A DNA stretch of 64,000 bases from positions 3,534,501-3,598,500 of the forward strand of contig NZ_JAIHOO010000001.1 in NCBI RefSeq assembly GCF_019733395.1, in the 5' to 3' direction. The position numbers and the translations under genes were made by a program. Shown piece after piece: positions 29,756-37,832 of this stretch (positions are counted from its first letter, which is position 1; the number at the start of each line of letters is the position of its first letter). The stretch comes from Lysobacter sp. BMK333-48F3. Lineage in GTDB: Bacteria > Pseudomonadota > Gammaproteobacteria > Xanthomonadales > Xanthomonadaceae. The notes beneath the pieces were generated by a model, which was not told the DNA's origin, did no database searches, and worked only from the letters and a program-made list of their open reading frames with translations.

Positions 29756-32560
29756 ATGAAGCGATACGCAGCGGTGGCGCGGCCGGGAGCGCGCCTGAGC
29801 CTGTCCGCGCTGGTGCTGGCCCTGGCCGCCTGCGGCGGGGGCGGCGGAGGCGGCGGCAACCTCCGCGCCGATCCGCCGCCGGCCACGCCGCCGCCGACCA
29901 CTCCGCCGCCGCCGAGCCCGAACCAGCCTGCGGCCGACGTCCACCTGGCCCTGACCAACGCCCGCGCCGCGCACGCCCTGGGCCTGACCGGGCAGGGCAT
30001 CCGCATCGGCGTGGTCGACAGCGGGGTGCGCCGGACCCATCCGGCCCTGGCCGGCCGGGTCGGGCCGATGCTGATCTACACCGACCCGCGCACCAACAAC
30101 CACGCCATCGACGACGTGCTCGGCCACGGCACCTATGTCTCGCAGATCGCCGCCGGCACCCCGGTCGGGCAGTGGCCCGGCGGCATCGCTCCGGGCGCGC
30201 AGATCGTCTCGGCGCGGATCCTGGCCGACACCCGGCCCAGCGACGACGGCTCCGGCCAGGGCAACCAGGCCACCAACAACGGCGGCCTGGACATCGTCAG
30301 CCGCGACCTCATGAACGCCGGCGTGCGGATCATGAACAACTCCTGGGGCGGCCTGTACTGGACCGGCGACAACGTCACCCAGAGCTTCATCGCCGCCTAC
30401 CAGCCCTTCATCGACAACGGCGGCCTGGTGGTGTTCGCCACCGGCAACGAATCGCGCCCCGACCCGACCGACAACGCTTCGCTGCCCAGCCAGGGCGCCG
30501 GCGCCTCGATCCTGGAGCGCGGCTGGCTGGCCGCGGCCGCGCTGGACAGCAACAACCCGACCCAACTGGCCAGCTATTCCAATGCCTGCGGCATCGCCAT
30601 GCGCTACTGCCTGGTCGCGCCCGGCAATGTCATCGCCACCGGGGTCAACGACGCGGTCGGCAGCCCGACCTACTGGTTCATCCAGGGCACCTCGTTCGCC
30701 GCGCCGCAGGTGTCCGGCGCGGCGGCGCTGGTCTGGCAGGCGTTCCCTTACTTCAACAACGACCTGGTCCGGCAGACCCTGCTCGGCAACGCCAAGGACC
30801 TGGGCGCGCCCGGGGTCGACCCGGTGTTCGGCTACGGCCTGCTCGACATCGGCGCGGCGGTGCGCGGCCCGCGCCGGTTCGATTGGGGCGACGTGCGGGT
30901 CGCCTTCGACGGCAGCTCGACCTGGTCCAACCCGATCGCCGGCGCCGGCGGCCTGATCAAGGAAGGCAGCGGCACCTTGCGCCTGGACAGCGCCGCCGCC
31001 CACACCTACACCGGTGCGACCCAGGTCAACGCCGGCGTGCTGCGCTTGAACGACAACGGCGTGCTGGCCTCGCCGCTGGCGGTGCGGCCGGGCGCTAGCT
31101 TCGTCGGCGGCGCCGGCGCGCGGGTCGGCAATCGGGTCGACAACCAGGGCGCGCTGCGCCTGGAAGGCGCCGGCCTGCGCATCGACGGCGACTACCTGCA
31201 AAGCGCCGGCGCGCAACTGCAGTTCCTGATCGGCTCGCGCCTGGAGGTCGGCGGCAGCGCCAGCCTGGCCGGCGGCGCGCACGTGCTCGGCCAACTGCCG
31301 GGCTATGTGCGCTCCAGCCGCGAGGTGTTCCTCAACGCCGGCAGCGTCAGCGGCACGTTCGACAGCCTGAGCAGCGCGCCGGGCGTGTTCCTGCTGGCGA
31401 CCCTGGGCTACAGCGGCACCCAGGCCTGGCTCGATATCGTCGCGCTCAACATCACCGCGGCGGCGCAGAGCATCGGCGTGCCGACCGCGGCTGCGGCCGC
31501 GGCGCAGCGCGTCGACGGCGCCCTGGTCGGCTTGAACGGCGGCGCCGCGGCGAACGGCGACGGTGCGCAGGGCGGGTTCGGCGCCGGCCTCGGCGCCTTG
31601 CAGCGCAGCGCCGACACGGCGCAGGCGCGGCGCTCGCTGACCAGCCTGTCGGGCGAGCTGCACACCGCCGACGCGGCCTTCGCGCAACTGGCGATCGAGG
31701 CCAACCGGCGCGCGCTGGAGTCGCGCCTGGACGCGCAGGTCCGGCGGCCGCAGGACGGCGCTTGGAGCGAGCGCCTGGACGCGCAGCGCGTCGCCGCCGG
31801 GCGCTACGAGCTCGACGCCGACGGCTGGGTGATGGGCCAGGACCGGCGCCTCGGCGCCTGGACCTATGGCGCCGCGCTGAGCCGCAGCGAAGGCTATGCC
31901 CGCCACGCCGAACTCGGCGACCGCGAGCGCAACCGGCAGACCGAGGCGCAGCTGTACGCAGCCTGGAACGGCGAGCGCAACTACGCCTTCGGCCGCGCCG
32001 CGTTCGGCTACATGGACCGCGAACTGCAGCGCGAGATCGCCCTCGGCGCGAGCCGGTTCGGGGTCGGCAGCGACTACGGCGAGCGCTACCTGCACCTGGG
32101 CCTGCAGGCCGGCCGCCGCTACGGCCGCGGCGCGACGGTGTTCGCGCCTTACCTGGGCGCCGAGCTCATGCGGCTGCAGCGCGAGGGCTTCGACGAGCCC
32201 GGCGCGCTCGGCTTCGGCCTGCGCAGCGAAGCGTCCAGCCTGCAGGCGACCCAGGCCCTGGCGGGCCTGCGCCTGCAGCGCGAAGGGCAGTGGGGCGGGA
32301 CGCGCTGGCGCTGGGACGCGCGCGCCGAATGGCAGCGCCGGCTGAGCCTGCGCGGCGACGCCATCGCCGCGCGCTTCACCGCGATGGAGGTGTGGGCGCC
32401 GATCCTCGGCGAGCCGCTGCCGGAGGAAGTCGGGGTGCTTGGCTTCGGCCTGGACCTGCGTTTCCCGCGCGCCGGCGAGCTGCGCCTGGATCTCGACCAG
32501 CGCTACGAAGACGGCCAGCCGCGCTTCGGCGCGATGGCGTGGTGGAGCTATCCGTTCTGA
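29756..32560 (+). CDS. Autotransporter subtilisin-like serine protease
   Basis: 934-aa type-V secreted protease. N-terminal signal with lipobox-like LAAC (Cys26) and a Gly8/Pro-rich linker to residue 58. The S8 domain follows with catalytic Asp88 (VVDSG), His124 (GHGTYV) and Ser313 (GTSFAAP), plus NNSWGG for the oxyanion Asn. A short autotransporter-associated repeat segment comes next (about 395-560: LIKEGSGTLRLDSAAAHTYT). The C-terminal beta-barrel starts around 640 and ends in Phe (WWSYPF), as required for outer-membrane insertion. Start ATG 29756 chosen over a GTG at 29696, because the signal begins MKRYAAVARPGARLSL. The possible lipid anchor on an autotransporter passenger is unusual, though known for a few (NalP/SphB1). 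Confidence 0.93.
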   Translation: MKRYAAVARPGARLSLSALVLALAACGGGGGGGGNLRADPPPATPPPTTPPPPSPNQPAADVHLALTNARAAHALGLTGQGIRIGVVDSGVRRTHPALAGRVGPMLIYTDPRTNNHAIDDVLGHGTYVSQIAAGTPVGQWPGGIAPGAQIVSARILADTRPSDDGSGQGNQATNNGGLDIVSRDLMNAGVRIMNNSWGGLYWTGDNVTQSFIAAYQPFIDNGGLVVFATGNESRPDPTDNASLPSQGAGASILERGWLAAAALDSNNPTQLASYSNACGIAMRYCLVAPGNVIATGVNDAVGSPTYWFIQGTSFAAPQVSGAAALVWQAFPYFNNDLVRQTLLGNAKDLGAPGVDPVFGYGLLDIGAAVRGPRRFDWGDVRVAFDGSSTWSNPIAGAGGLIKEGSGTLRLDSAAAHTYTGATQVNAGVLRLNDNGVLASPLAVRPGASFVGGAGARVGNRVDNQGALRLEGAGLRIDGDYLQSAGAQLQFLIGSRLEVGGSASLAGGAHVLGQLPGYVRSSREVFLNAGSVSGTFDSLSSAPGVFLLATLGYSGTQAWLDIVALNITAAAQSIGVPTAAAAAAQRVDGALVGLNGGAAANGDGAQGGFGAGLGALQRSADTAQARRSLTSLSGELHTADAAFAQLAIEANRRALESRLDAQVRRPQDGAWSERLDAQRVAAGRYELDADGWVMGQDRRLGAWTYGAALSRSEGYARHAELGDRERNRQTEAQLYAAWNGERNYAFGRAAFGYMDRELQREIALGASRFGVGSDYGERYLHLGLQAGRRYGRGATVFAPYLGAELMRLQREGFDEPGALGFGLRSEASSLQATQALAGLRLQREGQWGGTRWRWDARAEWQRRLSLRGDAIAARFTAMEVWAPILGEPLPEEVGVLGFGLDLRFPRAGELRLDLDQRYEDGQPRFGAMAWWSYPF

Positions 32561-32603
32561 CGCGGCGCTCGCGCCGCGCCGATCGCAAGCGGCGCGAGCC
32601 CCT

Positions 32604-32741
32604 GTAGGAGCGGCGTGAGCCGCGACGGAGAAAGCGCAGGAAGGCCAACGGCATCGCAATCGGCCGAAGCGCCGTACCGTCGCCTGCTTGCGGTTCGCGT
32701 CGTTGCCGAGGTGTCGCGGTCGCGGCTCACGCCGCTCCTAC
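32604..32741. repeat. Inverted pair of GTAG-type REP palindromes
   Basis: Copies at 32604-32626 (plus) and 32719-32741 (inverse), filling the gap between the autotransporter stop and the liuA terminator. They may also act as a bidirectional transcription stop for these convergent genes. Confidence 0.85.
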
Positions 32742-32780
32742 TCCCGAAGGCGCGAGGCGAAGCGCGATGGGGGCGCAAAC

Positions 32781-32809
32781 CAAAACGCCGTCGCGGTTGC
32801 GACGGCGTT
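32781..32809 (-). terminator. Intrinsic terminator after liuA
   Basis: Minus-strand stem AACGCCGTCGC / GCGACGGCGTT with a 4-base loop, followed by TTGGTTT. It lies 33 bp downstream of the liuA stop. Confidence 0.8.
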
Positions 32810-32841
32810 CGGGTTGCGGCGACCGCGGGACGCGGTGTGGC

Positions 32842-33999
32842 TCAGCTCTTGCCGTCGAACAGCTCGCGGCCGATCAGCATGCGGCGGATTTCGTTGGTGC
32901 CGGCGCCGATCGCGTACAGCTTGGCGTCGCGCAGGATCCGCCCGGTCGGGTACTCGTTGATGTAGCCGTTTCCGCCCAGGGTCTGGATCGCTTCCAGCGC
33001 CACCTGCACCGCCGCATCGGAGGCGTGCAGCAGGCAGGAGGCGGCGTCGACCCGGCTCTTGTGGCCGGCGTCGTAGTCGCGCGCGACCTGGTAGGCGAAG
33101 GCGCGGCTGGACTGCAGCGCGGTGTACATGTCGGCGATCTTGCCCTGCATCAGGCCGAAGGTGCCGATCGCCACGTCGAACTGCTTGCGCTCGCGCACGT
33201 AGGGCAGGGCGATGTCCAGCGCCGCCTGCATCAGGCCCAGCGGGCCGCCGCTCAGCACCAGACGCTCGGTGTTGAGGCCGCTCATCAGCACCTTGACCCC
33301 GTGGTGGACCTCGCCGAGCACGTTCTCGGCCGGGATCTGGCAGTCCTCGAACACCAGCTCGCAGGTGTTGGAGCCGCGCATGCCCAGCTTGTCCAGCTTC
33401 TGCGCGGTGCTGAAGCCCTTCATGCCCTTCTCGACGATGAAGGCGGTCATGCACTTGCTGCCCGCGTCCTTGCCGGCGGTGCGCATGTACACGATCAGCA
33501 CGTCGGCTTCGGGGCCGTTGGTGATCCACATCTTGTTGCCGTTGGCGACCCACACGCCGTCGCGCAGCTCGGCGCGGCAGCTCATCGAGCCGACCACGTC
33601 GGAACCGGCGCCCGGCTCGCTCATCGCCAGCGCGCCCTTCCACTCGCCGCTGCACAGCTTGGGCAGGTACTTCGCGCGCTGCGCCTGGTTGCCGTTGGCG
33701 TACAGGTTGGACACGCACAGGTTGGAGTGGGCGCCGTAGGACAGGCCGACCGAACCGGACGCGCGCGAGATCTCCTCCATCGCCACCAGGTGGGCCAGGT
33801 AGCCCATGTCGCTGCCGCCGAACTCGCCCGGCACGGTCATGCCGAGCAGGCCCAGCTCGCCGAGCTTGGGCCACAGGTCCTGCGGAAACGCGTTGTCGTG
33901 GTCGATCTGCGCCGCGCGCGGTGCGATCTCGGCTTCGGCGAAACGGCGCACGGCATCGCGCAGTGCGTCGATTTCTTCACCCAGGGGAAAACTGCGCAT
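32842..33999 (-). CDS. liuA: Isovaleryl-CoA dehydrogenase
   Basis: 385-aa FAD acyl-CoA dehydrogenase, oxidising isovaleryl-CoA to 3-methylcrotonyl-Co[14 protein letters not shown] and [16 protein letters not shown] are the two acyl-CoA dehydrogenase signatures. Glu245 in [11 protein letters not shown] is at the catalytic position characteristic of isovaleryl-CoA dehydrogenase (in helix G rather than the C-terminal position of most family members). The carbonic anhydrase gene ends one base before its start, so they are co-transcribed. Confidence 0.94.
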   Translation of the reverse strand: MRSFPLGEEIDALRDAVRRFAEAEIAPRAAQIDHDNAFPQDLWPKLGELGLLGMTVPGEFGGSDMGYLAHLVAMEEISRASGSVGLSYGAHSNLCVSNLYANGNQAQRAKYLPKLCSGEWKGALAMSEPGAGSDVVGSMSCRAELRDGVWVANGNKMWITNGPEADVLIVYMRTAGKDAGSKCMTAFIVEKGMKGFSTAQKLDKLGMRGSNTCELVFEDCQIPAENVLGEVHHGVKVLMSGLNTERLVLSGGPLGLMQAALDIALPYVRERKQFDVAIGTFGLMQGKIADMYTALQSSRAFAYQVARDYDAGHKSRVDAASCLLHASDAAVQVALEAIQTLGGNGYINEYPTGRILRDAKLYAIGAGTNEIRRMLIGRELFDGKS

Positions 34000-34000
34000 A

Positions 34001-34759
34001 TCAGCCCTCGTAACGAATCAGCGGCCGCCCATTGAGCGGTTGGAGGTTGCGGTTGTTGCGGCGGTAGTGCGACAGGAACCCGTCGATCTGCCGTTGCGAC
34101 ATGGTCACCGGCGCCGGCATCACGTACCACTCGACATTTTCCGTCAGCGGCGGGGTCGTGAGCGAGCCCAGGTAGTGGTAGTAGGCGTGCGACTTCGGGA
34201 TCAGGCCCTCGATGTCGATCTCGTGCTGGGCCGGCTTGCGGCCCGGCTGCAGGCCGTCGAGCACGTCCTGCGCGACCGGATTGGCCTGGCCCTGTTCATA
34301 CATCACCCCGATCACCGCCAGCCGGCCGTCCTGGGCCTTGAACACAAAATGCCCTTCGAGCGGGAAGTGGCGGCCGTCCAGGGTGTGTTCGCTTTGCGAA
34401 TGGAAGTGGAACTGGGCCAGCTTGAAATGGCGGCCGCGGATGGTGGCTTCGGTGGCGTGGGTGTCGACCTGCACCGCATGGCCGTTGTCTTCGACCTTGT
34501 CGACCGGGCCGTGGGTGTGTTTGAACTCGATCGCGCCCGGCTCGGCCGCATCGGCGGCGACGGCGCTGGCGGTGACGATGTCGATCGGCGACTGCGACTT
34601 GGCCGATGCGGCCTGCCAGGACTCCTGGCGGTCGTAGTCGTAGACCTCGCGGTGGCCGGCGGCGGCCGGTTCGTTGGCCTGCACGGCGCAGGCGCCGGCG
34701 AGAGCGAGGGACAGGGCGACGGACAGAATGAGGGGTGGGGCGATGGCAAGCTTGGGCAT
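34001..34759 (-). CDS. Periplasmic alpha-carbonic anhydrase
   Basis: 252 aa with a Sec signal ([19 protein letters not shown]). Zinc ligands are His118 and His120 in [10 protein letters not shown] and His137 in LEGHFVF; QSPIDI near the N-terminus and [15 protein letters not shown] near the C-terminus are the family signatures. It interconverts CO2 and bicarbonate in the periplasm. It is one base upstream of liuA. A metabolic link to the bicarbonate-using methylcrotonyl-CoA carboxylase is tempting but only inferred, since compartments differ. ATG 34759 chosen over an upstream ATG because the signal peptide begins there. Confidence 0.94.
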   Translation of the reverse strand: MPKLAIAPPLILSVALSLALAGACAVQANEPAAAGHREVYDYDRQESWQAASAKSQSPIDIVTASAVAADAAEPGAIEFKHTHGPVDKVEDNGHAVQVDTHATEATIRGRHFKLAQFHFHSQSEHTLDGRHFPLEGHFVFKAQDGRLAVIGVMYEQGQANPVAQDVLDGLQPGRKPAQHEIDIEGLIPKSHAYYHYLGSLTTPPLTENVEWYVMPAPVTMSQRQIDGFLSHYRRNNRNLQPLNGRPLIRYEG

Positions 34760-34861
34760 GGCGGGCTCCAGGGGCTGGCGACGCGAACGCGAAACGGACA
34801 CACGGCGAAGGGCGCGTCATGCTAAACGCAGCGACGCGCCATCCCCCTATGTCGGATGCGA

Positions 34862-34885
34862 CGACGGGGCCGTTCGGCCCCGTCG
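34862..34885 (-). terminator. Hairpin after leucine dehydrogenase, T-poor
   Basis: Perfect 11-bp stem CGACGGGGCCG / CGGCCCCGTCG just past the stop codon at 34893; no T run follows on the minus strand, so termination may be weak or need Rho. Confidence 0.5.
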
Positions 34886-34892
34886 AAGTGGA

Positions 34893-35996
34893 TCAATGAC
34901 CGCCGCGGATGCGGCCGCGGAAGCTCGGCGTGCTGCGGCCGAGCGGCAGCTTGAGCTTGCCGATCGCGTTGATGCGCTCTTCGGCCAGGCGGTCGGCGGC
35001 GGTGTAGGTCGGGATGCTGTCGCGCTCGGCGATCTCGAAGATGCGGCCGAGGTTGTGGTAGATCGTGCGCATCATGCGCATCGCGCGCTCGCGGTTATAG
35101 CCGTCGAGTTCCAGCGCCACGTTCATCACGCCGCCGGCGTTGACCGCGTAGTCCGGCGCGTACAGGATGCCGCGCTTGGCCACTTCGTCGCCGATGGCGT
35201 TGTTGGCCAGCTGGTTGTTGGCGGCGCCGCAGATGATCTTGGCCTTCAGGCGCGGCAGGGTCTGCTCGTTGACGGTGCCGCCCAGCGCGCACGGCGAGTA
35301 CACGTCGGCGTTGACGTCGTAGATCTCGTCCAGGCCGACCGCTTCGGCGCCGTACTCGGACACAGCCTTGTCGACCAGGCCCTTGTTGATGTCGGTGACG
35401 AAGATCTTCGCGCCGCGCTCCTTGAGCAGCTTGACGAATTCCATGCCGACGTGGCCCAGGCCCTGCACGGCGTAGCTGTACTTGCCGACTTCCTCGTCGC
35501 CGAAGCGCTTGTTCAGCGCCGCCATCAGGCCCTGCAGGGTGCCGTAGGCGGTGAACGGCGACGGGTCGCCCGAACCGCCGTGGACCTGATGCACGCCGGT
35601 GACGTACTCGGTCTCGCGGTACACGTATTCCATGTCGTTGACGTCGATGCCGACGTCTTCGGCGGTGATGTAGCGGCCGCCCAGCGAATCGACGAACTTG
35701 CCGAAGGCGCGGAACAGGGCTTCGGACTTGTCGGCCGACGGGTCGCCGATGATGACCGCCTTGCCGCCGCCGATGTTGAGGCCGGCGACCGCGTTCTTGT
35801 AGGTCATGCCGCGGCTCAGGCGCAGCACGTCGTTGAGCGCGTCCTGCTCGGTCTTGTACGGCCACATGCGCAGGCCACCCAGGGCCGGGCCGAGCACGGT
35901 GTTGTGAATCGCGATGATGGCCTTCAGGCCGGCGTCCTTGTTATGGCAGAAGACGACCTGCTCATGGCCGAAGGTGTCGAGGGTTTCGAAAATCAT
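34893..35996 (-). CDS. Leucine dehydrogenase (Glu/Leu/Phe/Val dehydrogenase family)
   Basis: 367-aa NAD-dependent amino-acid dehydrogenase that deaminates leucine (and valine/isoleucine) to the 2-oxo acid, entry point to the liu pathway. LGGLRMWPYKTEQDALNDVL and KNAVAGLNIGGGKAVI carry the substrate-binding and catalytic Lys residues; VQGLGHVGMEF is the NAD-binding glycine motif. Length and sequence match leucine rather than glutamate dehydrogenase. Substrate preference is inferred from this and from the liu neighbourhood. Confidence 0.9.
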   Translation of the reverse strand: MIFETLDTFGHEQVVFCHNKDAGLKAIIAIHNTVLGPALGGLRMWPYKTEQDALNDVLRLSRGMTYKNAVAGLNIGGGKAVIIGDPSADKSEALFRAFGKFVDSLGGRYITAEDVGIDVNDMEYVYRETEYVTGVHQVHGGSGDPSPFTAYGTLQGLMAALNKRFGDEEVGKYSYAVQGLGHVGMEFVKLLKERGAKIFVTDINKGLVDKAVSEYGAEAVGLDEIYDVNADVYSPCALGGTVNEQTLPRLKAKIICGAANNQLANNAIGDEVAKRGILYAPDYAVNAGGVMNVALELDGYNRERAMRMMRTIYHNLGRIFEIAERDSIPTYTAADRLAEERINAIGKLKLPLGRSTPSFRGRIRGGH

Positions 35997-36640
35997 CGGG
36001 TGCTCCGAACCGGCGCGGGCTGCGCGTAGCGCTGGCGACGCCAGGTGGTGTGTAAGTCGTTGAATGGGAATGGATTGGCCGGTACGTCGTGGCGGTAGGG
36101 CCCGGCGTAGCGCGGCGTAGTCTAATGCAATCGGCCGATACGGCTAGGTATTGCAAGGCCCGCGCCGTCGTGGCTGGCGGGGCAGGGAGGCGCATTCAGG
36201 AAAGTCCGCGGCGGCGCCTTGCGCGCTCGGCATGGGCGGCGCGGCGTCGGGGTGCGGGTTCGACTTCCGCGCGGCATCGCCGGTTTTTCGCGCAGCGACG
36301 GCGGTACGGCGGACCCGCTCGCCGTGGCGCGGCCGGACGGCGCGCACAGCGACTTTGCCGCGGCTGGCTGTTGGTTGTTGCGCAGCGGCATGCGCGCAAG
36401 GCAACGCACGAGCGTTCGCAACGGCGCTGGCGAGGTTGTGTCCATCGTGCGGCTTGTCTCGATCCAAATCCGCGTCGCGCGCATCGATGTGACGTGGGGT
36501 ACTGCGCGCAGGATGCGCCCGGATTCTGCGTGGCGCCGCTGCGTTCGCGCCTGGCAGTCCTCCGGTGCTTTACGACGCTGCGTTGGCCGCAGCGAGCGAC
36601 GACGCGGCGACGGAGGTCGGCTGCTCGGAACCTCGGCAGG

Positions 36641-36712
36641 CACGGAGGGCGTTAAGCCGTAAGCGGATACGTGAGGCGACGGCGATCGACGGACGGCTTA
36701 ACACCCTCCGTC
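36641..36712. repeat. Long inverted-repeat element, copy A
   Basis: Arms CACGGAGGGCGTTAAGCCGT (36641-36660) and ACGGCTTAACACCCTCCGTC (36693-36712) pair at 18 of 20 positions around a 32-base loop. The arm sequence is shared with copy B but the loop is not. Confidence 0.8.
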
Positions 36713-36975
36713 CCCTCGGTGTCCGCGTCGCCGCCGCGAGCGCGTTGGCTTCGATTGCCGGAACCGATGCGAGGTCCCAGGACTTCGTCGCGATCGCGCA
36801 AGGACTGCGAGGCGTCGCCCGTGCGACGCGCATGCGCCGCCAGGGCGGCGCCGGGGAACGGTCGCGACGCGGTCCGGCGCCGACCGGCCAGCCGGGGGGC
36901 TCGGCCGGGCGGCGCTTATGGATCGACACGGCACGCACGGCGCCGCCGCCGCGCAGGCGGCGAAGGAGTGGCGAA

Positions 36976-37051
36976 GGGACGGAGGGCGTTAAGCCGCGGA
37001 CCGCAGACCGGTTTTCAGATCGTCACCACGCGGCTTGACGCCCTCCGTCCC
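36976..37051. repeat. Long inverted-repeat element, copy B
   Basis: Arms of 23 bp (36976-36998 and 37029-37051) pair at 22 of 23 positions around a 30-base loop; the core GGAGGGCGTTAAGCCG is the same as in copy A, 335 bp away. The element ends 16 bp past the stop of the minus-strand gene at 37067, so it could also serve as its terminator, but no T run follows. Confidence 0.85.
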
Positions 37052-37066
37052 TGACGGATCTGTCGA

Positions 37067-37387
37067 TCAGCGGCGAACCCAGTAGCCGTCGCGGAACCGC
37101 CAACCCGGGCCGTGGTGATTCCAGCGCGGCCCGACGTACACATAGCCCGGCCGCACCCGCAGGTAATGCCCGCCGACCCAGACATAGCCGCGTCCGGTCC
37201 AGCGCCAATGCCCCGGCGCCCAGGCGTAGCCCGGCCGCGGCCGGATCCGCTCGTAGCGCGGCGGCGGAGGCGCCACCCGCACCACGTCCACATCGATATA
37301 AGTCCGCGCCTGCGCCGCCGGCGCGGCTACGCCCGCCATCGTCGCCACGCCGAACACCGCCGCCATCATCCACGGACGCATCGCCAT
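37067..37387 (-). CDS. Secreted YXWXXGXW-repeat protein
   Basis: 106 aa; Sec signal (MMAAVFGVATMAGVAAPAAQA), then short aromatic repeats: YAWAPGHWRW, YVWVGGHYLR, GWRFRDGYW. This is the WXXGXW-type repeat of small envelope proteins of Proteobacteria, of unknown role. AGGAG precedes ATG 37387. Confidence 0.8.
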   Translation of the reverse strand: MAMRPWMMAAVFGVATMAGVAAPAAQARTYIDVDVVRVAPPPPRYERIRPRPGYAWAPGHWRWTGRGYVWVGGHYLRVRPGYVYVGPRWNHHGPGWRFRDGYWVRR

Positions 37388-37546
37388 CGTCGTTCTCCTC
37401 GTAGTCGGCGGCCACCCGCCGGTCATCGGACACAACGCCGGACCCGCGCCGTCTGTTGACTCGGTCTCGCGCAGCGTTCAGACCCGCGTCGGCTTACTGA
37501 AGCTGCGCTGCATCCGTGGGACACCGCTCCTAAAGAAGAACAGGGG

Positions 37547-37674
37547 TAGGAGCGGCGCGAGCCGCGACTGCGTCGTCGCGATCGGCACCGCCCCCTTGCC
37601 ATCGACGTTCGATCCATCCCCGGGACTTGCGCCGCCGCTCACGGTTTCGCGGTCGCGGCTCGCGCCGTTCCCGC
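37547..37674. repeat. Inverted pair of GTAG-type REP palindromes
   Basis: A plus-oriented copy at 37547-37569 (GCGCGAGC variant of the loop) and a diverged inverse copy at about 37652-37674. They lie in the 439-bp gap between the YXWXXGXW gene and icmF, in which no gene is visible. Confidence 0.75.
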
Positions 37675-37794
37675 CCCCGGATTGCGGGGTTGCGGCCGCG
37701 ACCTGCGTCGCAACCGCGGTTTCTCCGCTGCAAACCGCCTAGCACCATCCCCCACCGCACGGCAAGCCCGCGAACGCGGGTGCCCGCGCGGGGC

Positions 37795-37800
37795 TACAAT
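37795..37800 (+). promoter_or_regulatory. Candidate -10 element of icmF
   Basis: TACAAT lies about 30 bases before the icmF start; no good -35 is seen at 16-18 bp, so the promoter may need an activator. Confidence 0.35.
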
Positions 37801-37832
37801 ACGCGCAGCCCGCAACGCGTATCGAGATGCCC

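Larger units (their letters stand above)
35997..37066. other. 1.07-kb non-coding region with two long inverted-repeat elements
   Basis: No convincing gene: the open frames here have no ribosome sites and no recognisable families. The part next to leucine dehydrogenase should hold its promoter; TGCAAT and ATTGCA form a spaced inverted repeat at 36126-36155 that could be an operator. The right half contains two related hairpin-like elements, listed separately. Confidence 0.55.

Noticed and set aside
36126..36155. Operator-like inverted repeat TGCAAT-N18-ATTGCA upstream of leucine dehydrogenase
   Set aside because: Arms are only 6 bp with a long spacer, which is expected by chance at this frequency; kept only as a note in the region entry.
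36641..36712. Possible integron attC site: GTTAAGC and GCTTAAC fit the core consensus
   Set aside because: The cores are in the wrong order for attC, the complementary arms extend well beyond them, and there is no integrase or cassette array.
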